DNA of 64,000 nucleotides from Cryptomeria japonica (GCF_030272615.1 NC_081410.1:125675640-125739639), one strand, 5' to 3'. Numbered from the stretch's first letter, positions 31,528 to 44,800 are shown. The notes: generated by a model from the sequence alone, not told the origin. A program made the numbers and translations.

Positions 31528-33136
31528 TGATAACTCAATGATGAACAGATAGTACCAAACCTATACTAAGAGGGGGGGTGAATCAATACAGACAAAAACA
31601 CAATCCTGAAACCGGTTAGTCAACAGACACTGTGCTTTGGCAGACAAATAGTAACATCGGTCTTAAACAGAGTACAACTGGCAAAACCCAGAATAGCTGA
31701 GACAAGCATAAACCAGTTGACACTTATCTTTTCATACAATCTATTACTTCATTTCCATTTCACCCTAGTACATGAACACGTAATCTATCATCAAACATGT
31801 ATAAATAGCTAGATCAGCATGATTTACCTTCAGACACAAATTACTTAAACCATCACATAAATAACACCACACATGACACATAGATTTTTCATGTGGAGAC
31901 CCAACTAGGAAAAACCACAGTGGGGATGAATACCCACAAGCTATTTTGAACTCTTTAGAAATCCACTCTGTTAGGAGCCTAGTCCAGTTAAAGACTTACT
32001 ACAACAAGTTCTGTTAGGAACCGATCCTGCTAGGGATCACCCAGTTAAGGGATGGCTAAGATACCCAGTTAAGGGTTAAACCCTGTTAAAGGTTACCTTG
32101 TTAGAGGATTTCAAGAACTCAATGAATTTGAGTCACCCTGTTAAAGGATTTTCATTAAGCTAGTTAGAACTACCCTGTTAAGGGATTTTCCAACTGTTGA
32201 GGTGGTTAGAGATCAACAGGTATTACAATGATCTGGTGACAGAACTCAATGCCAATGCAGATCCGCTTTAGCTCCTCTTCACCTTCTGCACTTACACATT
32301 ATAGGTATCACTTCTCTCCTCTGGTCTAGCAAGAATCACGTATCTCTTCACTTGGATACACACACACTGTTAGGGTTTCTAGCAGATCCGAAGCAAATAT
32401 GAACACGTATCTGGACCCCGGCAAGGATACGTGCTAAGTGTATAGTACTTTGTTGATCAGTCGCCACATATCAACACACACATTTTTTTCCAACAACCTC
32501 TAAAAGAAACACAACAACGACCTTATAGGAAATAGATAGGTCGGTAGCATAAACCCTAAACCCTAAAACCTGTTAGGTTAAGCAATTCAAATGGTTCAAT
32601 CCTGACCGCTGAGCACATTGCATTAAATGCAACAGTATTGAACCGATCTCAAGACATTCTCCATCATTCATTTTCTACCGCTTTCATGGCGGCTAATAAC
32701 CCATCACGTGTTTTCACTGTTTATAGACTTTGCACATTCTCAAGGTAGAAGGGAACAATCTCCTTCATGCAATATCCTTCACACGCACAAGGCTGACATG
32801 GAAACACAGTCTATTCTTCATTACAATGCTAACTCATCACACAAAGTCACTGGTTGAGTCACACAAGCTTGAATCACTTCAACCGGAAACCCTGAAGTTG
32901 AGACTACCAACTGGTAGTCATACAAAGCTTCCATGTACCGGTTCCCATATCAACATGCCGGTTCACCTTGAACAGACACACCGCTTCACTTTGGCACATA
33001 TATCAGTTTACAATGTTATACCAGTTCTCACATATATCGGTTCATGGTAACATACCGGTTCTCTCTTCTTCAGCATGACATCAATGACAACATACAATGA
33101 CATCATGTCCTCATACTGGTTCACATAATGCCAACA
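31528..33136 (-). repeat. 5' LTR of copia element G (1609 bp)
   Basis: Partner of 23807-25301. The extra segment of about 112 bp (32368-32480) contains an inverted repeat CACGTATC...GATACGTG and is bordered by ACACAC on both sides. Otherwise the LTRs are collinear with scattered substitutions. Confidence 0.93.
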
Positions 33137-33963
33137 TGTATGAGCTTAATTACATCAATTTGATTTACATTCATGTTTTAGATCACTTTGCATCATTGAT
33201 TTAGAGCATTTACTTTGTCAATTACAAACATTTAGGGTTGCTCTAGATTGTTTGTTTTCATCTTAGGGTCTTTCACACACTATTTTACTATACAAATCGA
33301 CTATTTGTTGAGGTGGAAATCACCAAAATAGGGTTTTGACTAAGGCAAAACCCCATATAGCCACCCAAAACCCTATTTTTAGTTATAGGTGCAGATTCAG
33401 GATCTGAGCATCGCTACAAATTTCAAGACTGGCAGAGCACACAGACATAATTCCAGGGATCAAATCTAAGCAAAAACCACTGGGACAGGGGCGTGGTGCT
33501 CTGGTCCTCCCAGATTTTGGTAGATTTTTGAAAGACAGTAGTTCACAGTCTTCAGATCTTAGTTTGTCAGTTACAGCTTCCAGTTTATAGAATTAGGACA
33601 GGGGTGTACCACTCTTGTCCCAGACATTTTGGTTCAGATTAATGGCATAGGTGCACCTCTAAATTTACCTCATAATTTGTACTTTTTAGCAGCATATCAG
33701 TTACTCTCAGTTCTGTATCTCTAAATTAGGGTTGATTGTGTATACTCACATTCTAGGTTAATTATTCAAATATACACTTTGCATTTCTCCTATCTCTCAT
33801 TTACAGCAAAGGAATAGAAACCCTAAGAGGTAATCCTTGGCTCTCTCTTCCTCACAAGAAGTAGTCAAAGTGTGCTACCTCCCTAGGCTCTTTCGTATTT
33901 CACGAGTGTGTACATGAGAGAGTGATTAGGGTTTGTTTAATTAGTCTCACTTTTTCCCCTACA

Positions 33964-36529
33964 CAATAGCCAATCTTGTTCCAGTTAGGAAGAAAATCAG
34001 GGAAATCAGATTGTGTGTAGACTTTAGGGACCTCAACAGAGCCTCCCTTAAAGACAATTATCCCTTTCCTTCCATGGAACAAATTTTAGCCAAGGTTAGT
34101 GGCTCTAAAAGATTCTCATTCTTGGATGGATACTTAGGGTATAACCAAATCTTAGCCCAAGAATGTGACCAATACAAGACTACATTCACTACTAAATGGG
34201 GTACTTATGCCTATTGTAAGATGCCTTTTGGGCTAACAAATGCAAGTGCAACTTTTCAAAGAGCCATGGATATGGCTTTTAAGGGAGTATTAGCAAAATT
34301 TGTGCTAGTATATCTTGATGATATTACTGTATACTCCAAACATACGGTATACCACTTTTCTCATCTTGAGCAAGTTTTCAAAAAGTGCAGGGAATATGGT
34401 GTGTCCTTGAACCCCATCAACTATGTATTTGCCATTGATCATGGAAAACTACTTGGAAACATTGTATCCAAAGTTGGTCTGGCCATACATCTAGAGAGAG
34501 TGGAAGCCATTGTGTCTCTTCCACTTCCACATCATAAGAAGCAACTTCAGAGCTTTCTAGATAGAATCAACTTTGTTAGAAGGTTTATCCCAAACCTTGC
34601 AGCCTTGGTCAAGCCTCTCACGACCATGGTAAAGAAGGATTTTCCCTTCAAATGGACTAAGGAGGGGAAGGAGGGCTTTGATCAGATCAAACAAGCCATT
34701 GCTCAGGCTCCTGTCCTAGTAAATCCAAACTATGAGAATGATTTCATCATTTACACCTTGGCAAGAGAATCGCGTATATATGCTATACTAACATAGTTAA
34801 ACCAAGATGATTTGGATAAACCCATAGCTTTTTTAAGTTAAGGCCTAAAGGAATATAAACTTAGGTACAACTATGTGGAAAAACAAGTCATCACATTTGT
34901 GAGAACACTAAAAAAGTTCAGACACATACTCTCAAACAACAAGATTCAGCTCCTAGTCCCACATGCCAGTGTTAAGGATTTCCTTCTTAGCAAGGATATA
35001 GGCGAGAAGAGAGTTGGATGGATCACTAAGGTCATGGAGTATGACCTTGACATCAAAATTACTAGGTTAGTGAAGGGAAGAGGACTCTATGAGTAGTTTA
35101 ATTTGTCTTTTGGGAAAGAGTCAGAGACCTCCCTCTTGCTGTAGGAAGAAAAACAGGTTGATAACCAGGGAGATGCACAAACCGATTGGCTGGAAGTTAT
35201 ATCTGCCTTCTTAAAGGATGGTAGCTATCCTTCTCACTTTGATAGAATCAAGAGAAGGCATATCAGATTGTAGTCCATCCCCTATGCCTTAGTGGATGGT
35301 ATATTATTCAAAAGAAGCCTCGATGGTGTCCTGTTAAGGTACATCCATGGAGCTCAAATCGGCAGGCTGTTAGAGGAATTCCATAATGGGCCCTTTGGTG
35401 GCCATTTCTCAGCATAAACTATAGCTATGAAGATCATGAGAGTAGGCTATTATTGGCCTTCTCTATTAAATGATGCTCACAAATGGGTTAGACAGTGCAA
35501 AGAATGTGCACTTTTTGTTGGAAAGAAAGGGTTAGTTGCCCTTCCTCTTCATCCCATTTTAGTTGATCAACCCTTTGCACAATGGGGGCTTGATTTAATT
35601 GGCCCTATCAATTCAATATCAAGTGCAGGCCACAAGTGGATTTTGGCTACCATAGACTATTTCACAAGGTGGACAGAGGTTGTTGCTTTGAAGGATGCAA
35701 CCAATAATTCAGTGGCTCAATTCCTTGAGGGCATTGCAACCAGATTTGGAGCCCCTTCCACCATCATATCAGACAATGCCAAGGCCTTTGTGGGATCTCA
35801 AATCAGATTATGGTCAGTCCAACATGATGTGTTTCTAAAAATATCATCAAATTATTATCCCCAAGGCAATGGCTTGGTTGAGTCCTCCAACAATAATCTA
35901 ATCAGGATCATCAAAAGGACTCTTGAGGACAATCAGAGAGCATGGCACTTAAAGTTGGGAACAACCCTGTGGGCTGATAGGATTACTTCTAAGAGAGAAT
36001 TGGGTAATTCTCATTTCATGCTAGTATATGGGAGGGAAGCTAGGCTTTCCCTATCCCTTGAGTTTCCATCCCTAGACCTGGCACATTAGTTAGAGCTCCT
36101 AGAAATGATGCCTTATCGGTAAGATATGCAGAACTTATAGAGCTTGAAGAGGTCAGGGAGAAAGCTAAGCAGACTTTAAATATCCATCAGGAATAGGTAA
36201 AGAGATACTTTGACAAGAAATCTATTTTGACAACCTTCCAAGCCGAATATTTTGTCCTAAAATGGGATGCTGATAGAGCGAAGCCTGGGAGACACTCAAA
36301 ATTCGATGCAATATGGAGTGGTCCCTATGTGATTATAGGCTACAAGGAGGCTAATGCTTTCAAGTTATCCAGGTTGAATGGGGAAGATCTCCCCATTGCG
36401 ATGAATGGGATTCACCTTAAAGCATGTGTTAAAAGGGTTGTTGTTGCAATTTCTTTTGTAAATATTGTAATTTATGTTCTTTTGCTTTCGAGCAAGTGCC
36501 CACGCACAAGCTATTCTCCAAAATGGTGA
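33964..36529 (+). pseudogene. pol: Element F pol: RT, RNase H, integrase (Ty3/gypsy)
   Basis: A different Ty3/gypsy lineage from A, C and E. RT starts abruptly at ANLVPVRKK (5' part cut by C), then CVDFRDLNRASLKDNYPFP, LDGYLGYNQI, MPFGLTNASATFQRAMD and the catalytic VYLDDITVYS near 34305-34335. RNase H has FKWTKEGKEGFDQIKQAI and YNYVEKQVITFVRTLKKFRH. No second RNase H is seen before integrase, unlike Tat elements. Integrase: GYYWPSLLNDAHKWVRQC, QWGLDLIGPINSI, ATIDYFTRWTEVVALKDATN, IISDNAKAF, NYYPQGNGLVESSNNN. Stops at about 34796, 34842, 35094, 35272 and 35415, and a frameshift before 36227, inactivate it. The C-terminal block (KFDAIWSGPYVIIGYKEANA) lies in the shifted frame. Confidence 0.9.
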
Positions 36530-36703
36530 GGTTTTGACATTTTGCAGGGGTAGAGATTATATTTTTCTTTAGGTTTTGACTCTATGCCTAATGGACTTCA
36601 TAAGGATACTGATCAATGTGCCAAGCAGGCTTGTCATCCCCGTTGAGTCGCCATAAATGTTGGCAATTTTTGTGCCAACCTTAGCAGGGTTAAGAAGGCA
36701 ACA
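36530..36703 (+). other. Element F sequence after integrase; possible LTR start at 36657
   Basis: Non-coding. A purine-rich GCAGGGGTAGAGAT near 36545 could be a PPT. TGTTGGCAATTTTTGTGCCAAC near 36657, cited in shortened form, starts with TG and forms a six-base-pair hairpin (TTGGCA/TGCCAA), so it may be an LTR start. Not resolved without another copy. Confidence 0.4.
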
Positions 36704-37286
36704 ATGGTGTCCCGTAGGATAAGAAAATTCAAAGGTAGGTGGGCTTTTCCCTTATCCCACAAAGTAAAACAAATGCACCAAAGGTCACATGGAATAATCT
36801 TGTCAGGGACAAAGTATAGGCTTTCCCCTTATCCTGCGGAGTTAAAAAGACAACAACGGCGGCCTGCAGGATAAGGAATTGTCCAAAGAAAAGAAGAAAA
36901 CCTTATCTCATGGAGTGGAAAGAGGGCACAAATGTTTTCATGGGATAAGGAGATAAAGGAAAAATGTGTTTTCCCTTATCTCTCAAGGTGAAAAGGTCAA
37001 CAAGAAGGTCACGCGGGATAAGGAGGATAGAAGGAGATAAGCTAGAGGGCTTATCCCGCATAGCAACAACATTCAAACTGCCAGTATATCAAAGAGAAAA
37101 AAGGGAGGCCTCGGGGGATAAGATCCAAGTAAGAAGAGTGTCAGCCTCTTTTATCCCACGAGGTAAAATAAAGGCATCAAAGACCCTGCGGGATAAGGAA
37201 ATAAAGGTAAAACAAATAAACCCTTATCCCGAGGAGTGGAACAAAGGCTCGACAAGGTCCGTGGGATAAGAAAGCGAGGTAGAAAC
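36704..37286. repeat. Hairpin minisatellite of about 74 bp period, left part
   Basis: About eight degenerate units starting near 36704, 36790, 36867, 36943, 37016, 37116, 37190 and 37264. Each contains GCGGGATAAGG and, about 30 bp later, the inverse complement CCTTATCCCGC, then 'AGGTAAAA...CAACAAGG' filler. Each unit could fold into a stem. The array continues at 53338 after element E. Confidence 0.85.
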
Positions 37287-39088
37287 TGTAGTCACATAAA
37301 TCTATCCACTTAATTAAATGAATACTTAGTATTTATTTGATTATTTAACCATCAATTAATAATTAATTAAATTAATATTTAATTAATTCATCTTAACCCT
37401 CTTCTCCTATTAATTAAATAAATTATTCAATTTATTTGATTTAATTCACTTAACCAAATTCAGACCATTAATTAAATAAATAAATCATATTTATTTAATT
37501 AAATATTCTCTCACATTTAAATAAATTAATATTTATTTAAATCCCCCAAAATCCCACCTCTCACATTTAAATAAATTAACATTTATTTAAATCACCTTTA
37601 TCCTCCACCCACTTGTATTTTCCTACAAATGCAAGTTGCACAATTATTTTAAATAAATAATTTATTTAAATCACCTTTATCCTCCACCCACTTGTATTTT
37701 CCTACAAAAGCAAGTTGCACAACTATTTTAAATAAATTATTTATTTAAAATCATATTTATCCTCACCCACTTGAAACCTTTAATGGTTTCCCTTAAAGTA
37801 TTCAAACTCGATGGCTTTAAAGTCTTCAAACTTGATGGCTTCCTTCTATAGTCTTCTTAAGACTTTAATGGTTTTCCTTAAAAGTCTTCAAGCCTTTAAT
37901 GGTTTCCCTCAAAGTCTTCAAGCATTTTAATGCTTTATCTTCATTTTTCTCATTTAAATAAATTAATATTTATTTGAATATTTATCCAAATGCAAATTAC
38001 ACCATTTAATTGAAATAAATGATTTTATTTTAATTGAAAATACCAAAATTTCTCCCACTTGCATTTTCCTACAAAATCCACTTGCATGCCTAAACCCCTT
38101 CTAGAATTTTCTAATCACTTTTAAATAAACCTAACCCCTTCTCTAAACTTTGTCACATTCCTAAGCAAAAGGGAAGTCACTTCTCAAACCCTCAAAGTCT
38201 TTGATAACCATTAAAGGCTTTCAACCTTCAACCACTAAATGGCTCAAAGTCTTTGATAACCATTGAAGGCTTTCAACCTTCAACCACTTAATCCCCAAAG
38301 TCTCCAATAACCATTAATGGTTACCTCAAACCCTCCCACATGGTTAAAACATTTGTTTTGACTCAACCTCTACCCAACCCAAAGGTCTCATCAGGCCATT
38401 AATGCTTTGACCATGATTATCTCTTAAACATTTGCACAAAGGTTTATCCTTGGATTAACTCTTAATCCAGTGGGTAATCTTAATTTGGACTTGACCCTTA
38501 GCCTCTAGATAACCACGAGGTCTTCTCAGGCCTTTAATGCCTCCAACCTCTTCTCTCAACCCAATCCTATGTTGACACTTATCACCATTTTATTGGTGCC
38601 AATTGTGCACATGGATCCCCAACTTTCAAACTTGGCCCTTGATTAAACCATTCAATCTTAACCCTTCATTTCCCCATTTCTTCTATAAATAGAACCCTTC
38701 TCCTCAAGCAAAGGGAAGCATTTAGAGTATTGTTGTTATACTGGCATTAGTATAGAGCTTTTTCATAGCATCACTATCTACTCTTGCATAGTATTTGCTT
38801 ATCATATTCAACCATCTTGAATCTCCATATGGCATCCATGGCTAGTGCTAAAAGCTGAGAGCTACACTCATTTGGGACTTGGAGAGGAGAGGAACAAGGG
38901 AGGAGCAACTATGAGCATCTTGATTAGCTATTTTATTCTATGTTTATATGCTTTCTATTTCATGCTTAATATCTCTCTTGATATGCCTGTTTAGGATAAT
39001 CTTTTGTTGCTAACACTAACGTTTGTTTCTTGTGCTCTTGTGTGTGTTGCCATCAAACAGATTTTCTAATCCTTTTTGCAGAGCATCA
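37287..39088 (+). repeat. 5' LTR of element E (1802 bp)
   Basis: TGTAGTCACATAAATC...GCAGAGCATCA. U3 has A/T palindromes (37300-37560), two 80-bp units with 'TTGTATTTTCCTACAAATGC' (37600-37760), and CTTCAAG/CTTTAATGG short repeats (37780-37930). TATA box at 38684-38690 in TTCTATAAATAGAACCC. Confidence 0.96.
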
Positions 39089-39090
39089 TT

Positions 39091-39108
39091 TGGTGAACCC
39101 GACGTGAA
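39091..39108 (+). other. tRNA-Trp-type primer-binding site of element E
   Basis: TGGTGAACCCGACGTGAA, two bases after the LTR, identical to that of element B although the LTRs and gag are different. Confidence 0.85.
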
Positions 39109-41811
39109 TCCAAACACCAAAAAGATCAACTTTTTTTTTTTTTTAACCAATAACATGTTTGAATGTTGAAAATGTCACATAGGTTGCGCTTTTGACACTG
39201 TTTTGGTGCGTTTGACATTATTTTGGCACTATTCACCCTGTTTCAGTGCTTTTCCCTTCTCTGTCTTTCCCTTTCTTTTAGTGTGTTTGTGTTAAATAGT
39301 GCCTCTGTTCAAATGCAGACTAGCGCTATTGTAACAAAACGTTGTACAAATCACCTTGTAACCAAAAAAAAAAAAAAATTAGGCTTGTAGAAGCCCACCA
39401 AATAGGCGGATTTTACTTACTATTTTTCTCTTTTGTGCAGATTTAAATTAGATTAAAAAGTAGATTTATATTTTTTACTAACTTGTTTTTGAAGTTGGTT
39501 TTAAAAATGAATTCACTTTTTATTTTGGTTTAAAATTAACTTCACATTTCAAATTTGGGCTTTTAAAAAAAGAATCACACATTTGTTTGGGGCTCTTAAA
39601 AAGAATTTCATTGTTCCAAGGTAAAAAGAACCACAAACTTATACAAAACAACTTTATTTCTTGCAAGTTAGGAAACAAACTTCGTTTTGGTGCTTAAAAT
39701 CAACAAAACAAAATTTATTTTCTTGCATCAACTTAAGAGAAATTTACAATCAACACTTTGTTTTGGGCGATCTAAAAAGAACAAGCCATTTTTCTTTCAA
39801 GCTCAAAAACAATTTTACTTCAAGCAAGACGTGTTTTCAATTCAGTTGACTAGGATTTCAAAGTTCCTAGTTTACAAAATATTTTGCCTTTGAAATTAAA
39901 AAGAACACCATGACTGTTGGAGCAACATCTCCAAATAGTTAGATCATATTGCAATGACAGATTAAAAAAAAACAAGTGTTTTTCGTGCTTGGCACACTTA
40001 TGCAAAGAGTTGGTCGAGTGGTCCTACTTCTAACACACACTATCCTCTCCCTTGGCTTTCGTGGTCCTAGGTGCAAGAGAAAAGTGTTAGTAACACTCAA
40101 AATTTTATCTTTTTAAGAGAGGTATGCCAAGAGACACATCACTCTTGGGAACGACCTCGTGCGGTAAATCCTTCGAGCCGCTATAGAAATCAGGTGAGAG
40201 CGAAAGTTGTAGCCTTGGGTATAGCTGTTCCTACAGTGTAACTGGCCAAAAGGACAAATGGGCCCCACTACCAGTTACAAGGCTCTTAAGTGAGTCACTG
40301 CAGAATGAACTTATGTCAAAAAACATCGAACATGACTAAACACCTTTAAGTAGTAGCCCACCCGTTCTATTGATTGAGGATATTTGAGATATAATTTAGT
40401 GCAAGAGCATAGATGGTTTTGCTCCCAAGATACTCACCATACATATTTCCTTGAGTAGAAACATAGCTTTTTGAAAAGTCACTTGTGGCTTGATAAAAGT
40501 GGTGACTCCCCCATCATAGGGATCATCTATTTGTTATGCTCGTGCAAGACTTAGTATATCACATCCTTACCTGCCACGGCGGGATTCATAAGGTATGTAG
40601 TACCAAAGTCGAAGAAATATCAAGATGTGGGCTAAATTTATCACAACTGGCCATTTGACCTTAGGGATAAAAAGTGTTTGAAGTGTGTTCGTTTTAAAGA
40701 CCAAGTGCAAATTGAGCCGACTTCAAGCTTTGGAAATAAACCTTAAAATACATCTAAAGGAAGGGTCAAAAACAAGTCCAAAGGATTGGGTTGATCTAGA
40801 CCCATACTCATTTGTGCCTTTGAGGCAACATTCTTGTGTTTGTATGCTTGCTTTGTTTTCTTGTCAAAGAAAAATCAGAAAATCAATCCCAAAAAGAAAC
40901 TATTCATCCAACATTTCTCAAAAACAAACAAAAATACCAAAAACAAAGTGCAAACAACAAAGAGACAAATTTTATGACCATTCTTCACATCTTGCGAAAG
41001 AAGAAGTGTCATCAGAATATCAACTTGAAAAGGAGACCATTAAGCTCAAAGGCTTTGATCAAAAGGAGGAAATTCTTCTATCTCAATAGACAAATCTTTG
41101 TCTCACATAGAGTCTTTCTACATCGCATGCGTCTATACCTTCAAGGTAAAACAAACGAGTATGATTCAGAATCATTGAACCACAGAACTTTTATGCAATA
41201 TAGAGCTCTGAGTTATCACAAAAATCAAGGAGGAAAGATTAATCCCAACTTCTTCCCAAACATCTGTATCACCTACAACACAGCTCGAGAAGTGCCACCA
41301 ACGCCTGAAAGGGAAGAAGTAGAGTTTGTTCCATTTGTAACACAAAGTTTTTATTGAAGTTGAAAACAAAAGATCCATCATCTCATTCATACATCATTAT
41401 TCCATCATCAATCCATCCCAAAACTCTCAAAACATTAAGAGGTTCTTGTCCCAAGATTCCTTTTTTAGATATTGCTCGAAATCAAACACATCACATCACT
41501 TTTTAGATTGTTTCTACATCTAGGATAAGCTCATCCTAAGAGACACATCTACGCAGGGTAAAACTAGTTCATGAGTGAATCCTCTCATTACTAGGTAGTC
41601 AAAATCTGTAACACATCTCAGATTTCTCTACACCTTATCACATCCAAACTCCTCAAAACAAACAAGCAATTCAAAGAAGGAATTTCGGTTACATATACCT
41701 TAAAGTACTAGAGATCCCTATACAACACAAATCACCAACCATCAATCTTTCATTTCATCAAACAAACTCATCCTCATCTTCAATCAACTTCAATAAAAAC
41801 TTGCAAACAAA
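39109..41811 (+). other. 5' leader of element E
   Basis: About 2.7 kb, non-coding. It has homopolymer T and A runs (39131, 39365) and A/T-rich sequence to 40000. A GC-richer block follows (about 40100-40600, with GAGCCGCTATAGAAATCAGG), then an A-rich stretch to the gag ATG. Short open frames at 40685-41357 show no domain. Confidence 0.65.
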
Positions 41812-44800
41812 ATGGCTCAAACCCGATCACGGTCAAGGCAACGAGAAATAGAAATTGAGGAAGAAGAAGACGAAAATCTCAATGAATTTCAAGAAGCACT
41901 TGGAGGAAATATAAATGACTAAAACCCAAGTACTCCCACTCCTGCAACAATCGAAAGGGTTCAGCATAACCCTCACTTTAACAGATTGTTTGATGAAATA
42001 CTCAGGAGTAATGCGGATGCTCACTTCTTAAAACTCGCTCAAGAAGGAGCCAAACTCCCCTCTGACTTTGATCTTGCCCAATTAAGACAAGCATTAGAAA
42101 GACAAAGTCTCCATGAGGAGGAAAGAGGTAGAAATCACATCAGATATAACATTCCTCGAGGTAACCCACCACCTCCTCCTCCAAATGAAATGGAGATGTT
42201 GCGGCAACAAGTCGAGAATCTCGCCCAACAACTTCATAGTGGTGTTAAGACAAATCAATTCTCACTTAACGACATCTGTCCCTATCCTTTTGATAGGAAT
42301 ATTTATATGCCACCCTTTCCACGAGGATTCAAAACACCCAAATTTGAAAAATATAGAGGAAAGGGGGATCCCCGTGATCATGTCCGAGAATTTCATTCCG
42401 CTTGTCTTGAAGTGGCATATGAAGACACATACCTAATGCACCTTTTTCCCCAAAGTTTGGGAGGAACAACCACATCCTGGTTTTCCCGACTACCAGGTGG
42501 CATTAGAACATTTGAGGAACTCATCCAGAAGTTCCTATCTCATTACTCTTATAACATTGAACGCGACATCACCATGGCTTATCTGTGCAATACCAAACAA
42601 AAACCAGGTGAACTATTCTCAGTATTCCTGCAACGATGGCGCCAAATGTCTAGCAGACGTTCTCTTCAGTTACCTGAATGAGAACTAGTGGAAATTTTCA
42701 TTTCCAACTTAAACGAAGAAATGGAATTTCACCTGGATGTCAAAGACACAGACTCTTTTAACGATATGATCACCAAGGGTTTAAAATGTGAAAGGGCACT
42801 CATCAAGAAAGGACTCATCAAAATCTTTAATGAACCAAAAGATGGTCCTCGCCCGCGCTTCAATAGTGATAAACCAAACTTCTGGAACAAGAATAAGAAT
42901 ATCGTCAACGAGGGGGTTGTGGATGCTCGAACTATCCAAAATGCACAACCTGTGGTTCGGTTTGCAGGACAAAATCCTCCACCTCAAAACCGAACAAATG
43001 TTCCTTCCAATCAAGGTCGCATCACATCTCACGATGAACCAAGACATCGTCAGCAAAAACAGAAACGCACATACACTCCCTTAGGGGAACCCATTGAAAC
43101 AGTATTGCGACAACTCATTTCTCGAAATTTGGTCACTCTACCTAAACTATCAAACTATGAACCTCAGGTCAAACCAGCATGGTGGCGAGATACTGAACAC
43201 TGTGAATTTCATCAAGGAAGAGGACACAAGACAAGTAATTATCACCGATTGAAAGATCTCATTCAGGATTTTATTGATCGAGGAGAAATTGAAATTGAAG
43301 GACATGACCCAAAAATGACCAATAATGATCATCTGATGTTCAAGAATCCACTTCCATCACAAGATCAAAGGGGTCCTTCCACTTCCCGGCGAGGCACTAA
43401 TACCACTGATTATACGCAGGCTGCGTATAACTACACTGTAAATCACCTGTATGATGCCAGTGAACAAATTGCAACCATAACCTTCAAAAATCTCACCTCA
43501 AATTGCAATGTTGTTACACGTCGTGGCAAGGTCACCATCAAGGCAGCTCCACAGGGCACCACCTCTGTCCCAAAGCAGTACAATCTTGTGGAACACTTAG
43601 ATAAAACGCCTGCGCTTATATCCATTTTAGAGCTATTGCGCCTATCGCCATCTCATAAAACTATCTTGGATCAAGCACTTCAAGAGGCGTCAGTCCCTGC
43701 AAATTTGAATATAGACCAATTTCAAGCCATGGTTGGAAATCTAAAGTCATCGCCTTGTCTCACTTTTTCTGAAAGTTACAACTCTTCTTTCCAACAACCT
43801 CATAATGCTTCGCTACACATTGAAGGCTTTATCAATCAACATAGGATCAAGCGAGTCTTGATCGATAATGGAGCAGGCCTAAACATTTGCACACTACAGT
43901 TGGTCATAGCATTGGGATATGCAATAGAATCAGTGGATCCTCACAAGAAGATCACCATCAAGGCCTATGATGATGCAAAGCGTTCATTCAAAGGAGCTAT
44001 GGTACTACCAATCCGAGTCGGCCCTATGGTAAAGCACATAATTTGTTAGGTTCTGGACCTTCCTCTGCCATATAATCTATTATTAGGGAGACCTTGGATA
44101 CATGCCATGCAAGCTGTTCCATCTACCTACCATCAATGTATCAAGTTCCCACATAACGGTACAGAGATCACAATCCTGGGTGATGCGAATCCTTTTGCGT
44201 ATTGCCATAATATCAACCATCAACCAGAGATTACTGTCCCTAATAATAGAGAAGCCATTTCCTCTACATCATATATAAGCCCAACCTCTCTTGCCAGTTC
44301 GAACACCCCTATACCCAAGCAAGAAAAGCTTAAAATGAAAGTAGCAGAGGAAGGTCCTGGAGAATACAACTTGAGTCAGCTCTTTTGTGTGGGACAAATG
44401 CCCACTTCTCCTAGAACACATGGTAAACCACAGTAGTTACTCCAGCAACCACTAATCACGCCAGCATGTGCCTTGACACCTTTCGTCCTTGGAAAGAGTC
44501 AAGAGGAAGAGACACAAGATGAGGACCTAGCGGAATGGATCTATAAAGATCCCATCACCATTGATAAACCGCAAGTTACACTTCCTACGGAACAGTATGG
44601 CAAAGGCCTCCTCATTATGCAAAGAATGGGATATGATGGTCAAAGTGCTTTGGGATACTGCAAACAAGGACGACATGAACCTCTACTACCAGAATTCAAG
44701 CCCAAAGGTAATACAGGCCTAGGCTTTGAAAAAGAGATCCTTCCTAAACTCAGATTCAAAGGAAAACCCAGCAAACCATTTTGCCCACCTACTGCAAAGA

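Larger units (their letters stand above)
23807..33136 (-). mobile_element. Element G: Ty1/copia retrotransposon
   Basis: LTRs at 31528-33136 (5') and 23807-25301 (3'), perfect TSD TGTAT (23802-23806, 33137-33141), initiator tRNA-Met PBS at 31514-31525 and PPT at 25302-25315. Domain order gag-protease-integrase-RT-RNase H defines Ty1/copia. Several stops and one frameshift make it defective. An E-family solo LTR interrupts its RNase H. It lies in the 3' LTR of element C. Confidence 0.95.
6881..33963 (+). mobile_element. Element C: Tat-like Ty3/gypsy, 5'-truncated, with nested insertions
   Basis: Plus-strand element whose pol can be followed across two insertions (B, and a solo LTR) because the reading frame resumes after removing each insert and one TSD copy. 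Order: RT, RNase H, archaeal-type RNase H, integrase (to 19368), an A/T-rich spacer, an antisense PMD pseudogene, a PPT (23010-23024) and a 3' LTR (23025-33963) split by copia element G. Gag, PBS and 5' LTR are missing from the window, cut off by element D. Its PPT and LTR termini match those of B, so C-type elements are candidate autonomous partners of B. Confidence 0.8.
23025..33963 (+). repeat. 3' LTR of element C, split by copia element G
   Basis: Left part 23025-23806, right part 33142-33963, about 1.6 kb once G and one TGTAT copy are removed. The left end reads TTTAGC where B has TGTAGC (one change in the terminal TG). The right end reads TTTTTCCCCTACA against B's TTTTCCGCTTTACA. Shared internal features with B are the 'GGTCGGCCTAA' block, the 'AGGCAAAACCCC' block in U5, and GC-rich 'GGGGCGTGGTGCTCTGGTCC' near 33485. 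Immediately right of it the pol of element F begins, so C inserted into F. Confidence 0.75.

Noticed and set aside
40685-41357. Two overlapping frames (134 and 173 codons) upstream of E gag considered as an extra ORF
   Set aside because: Lys/Gln-rich composition from an A-rich leader, no recognisable domain, overlapping frames; not supported without conservation.
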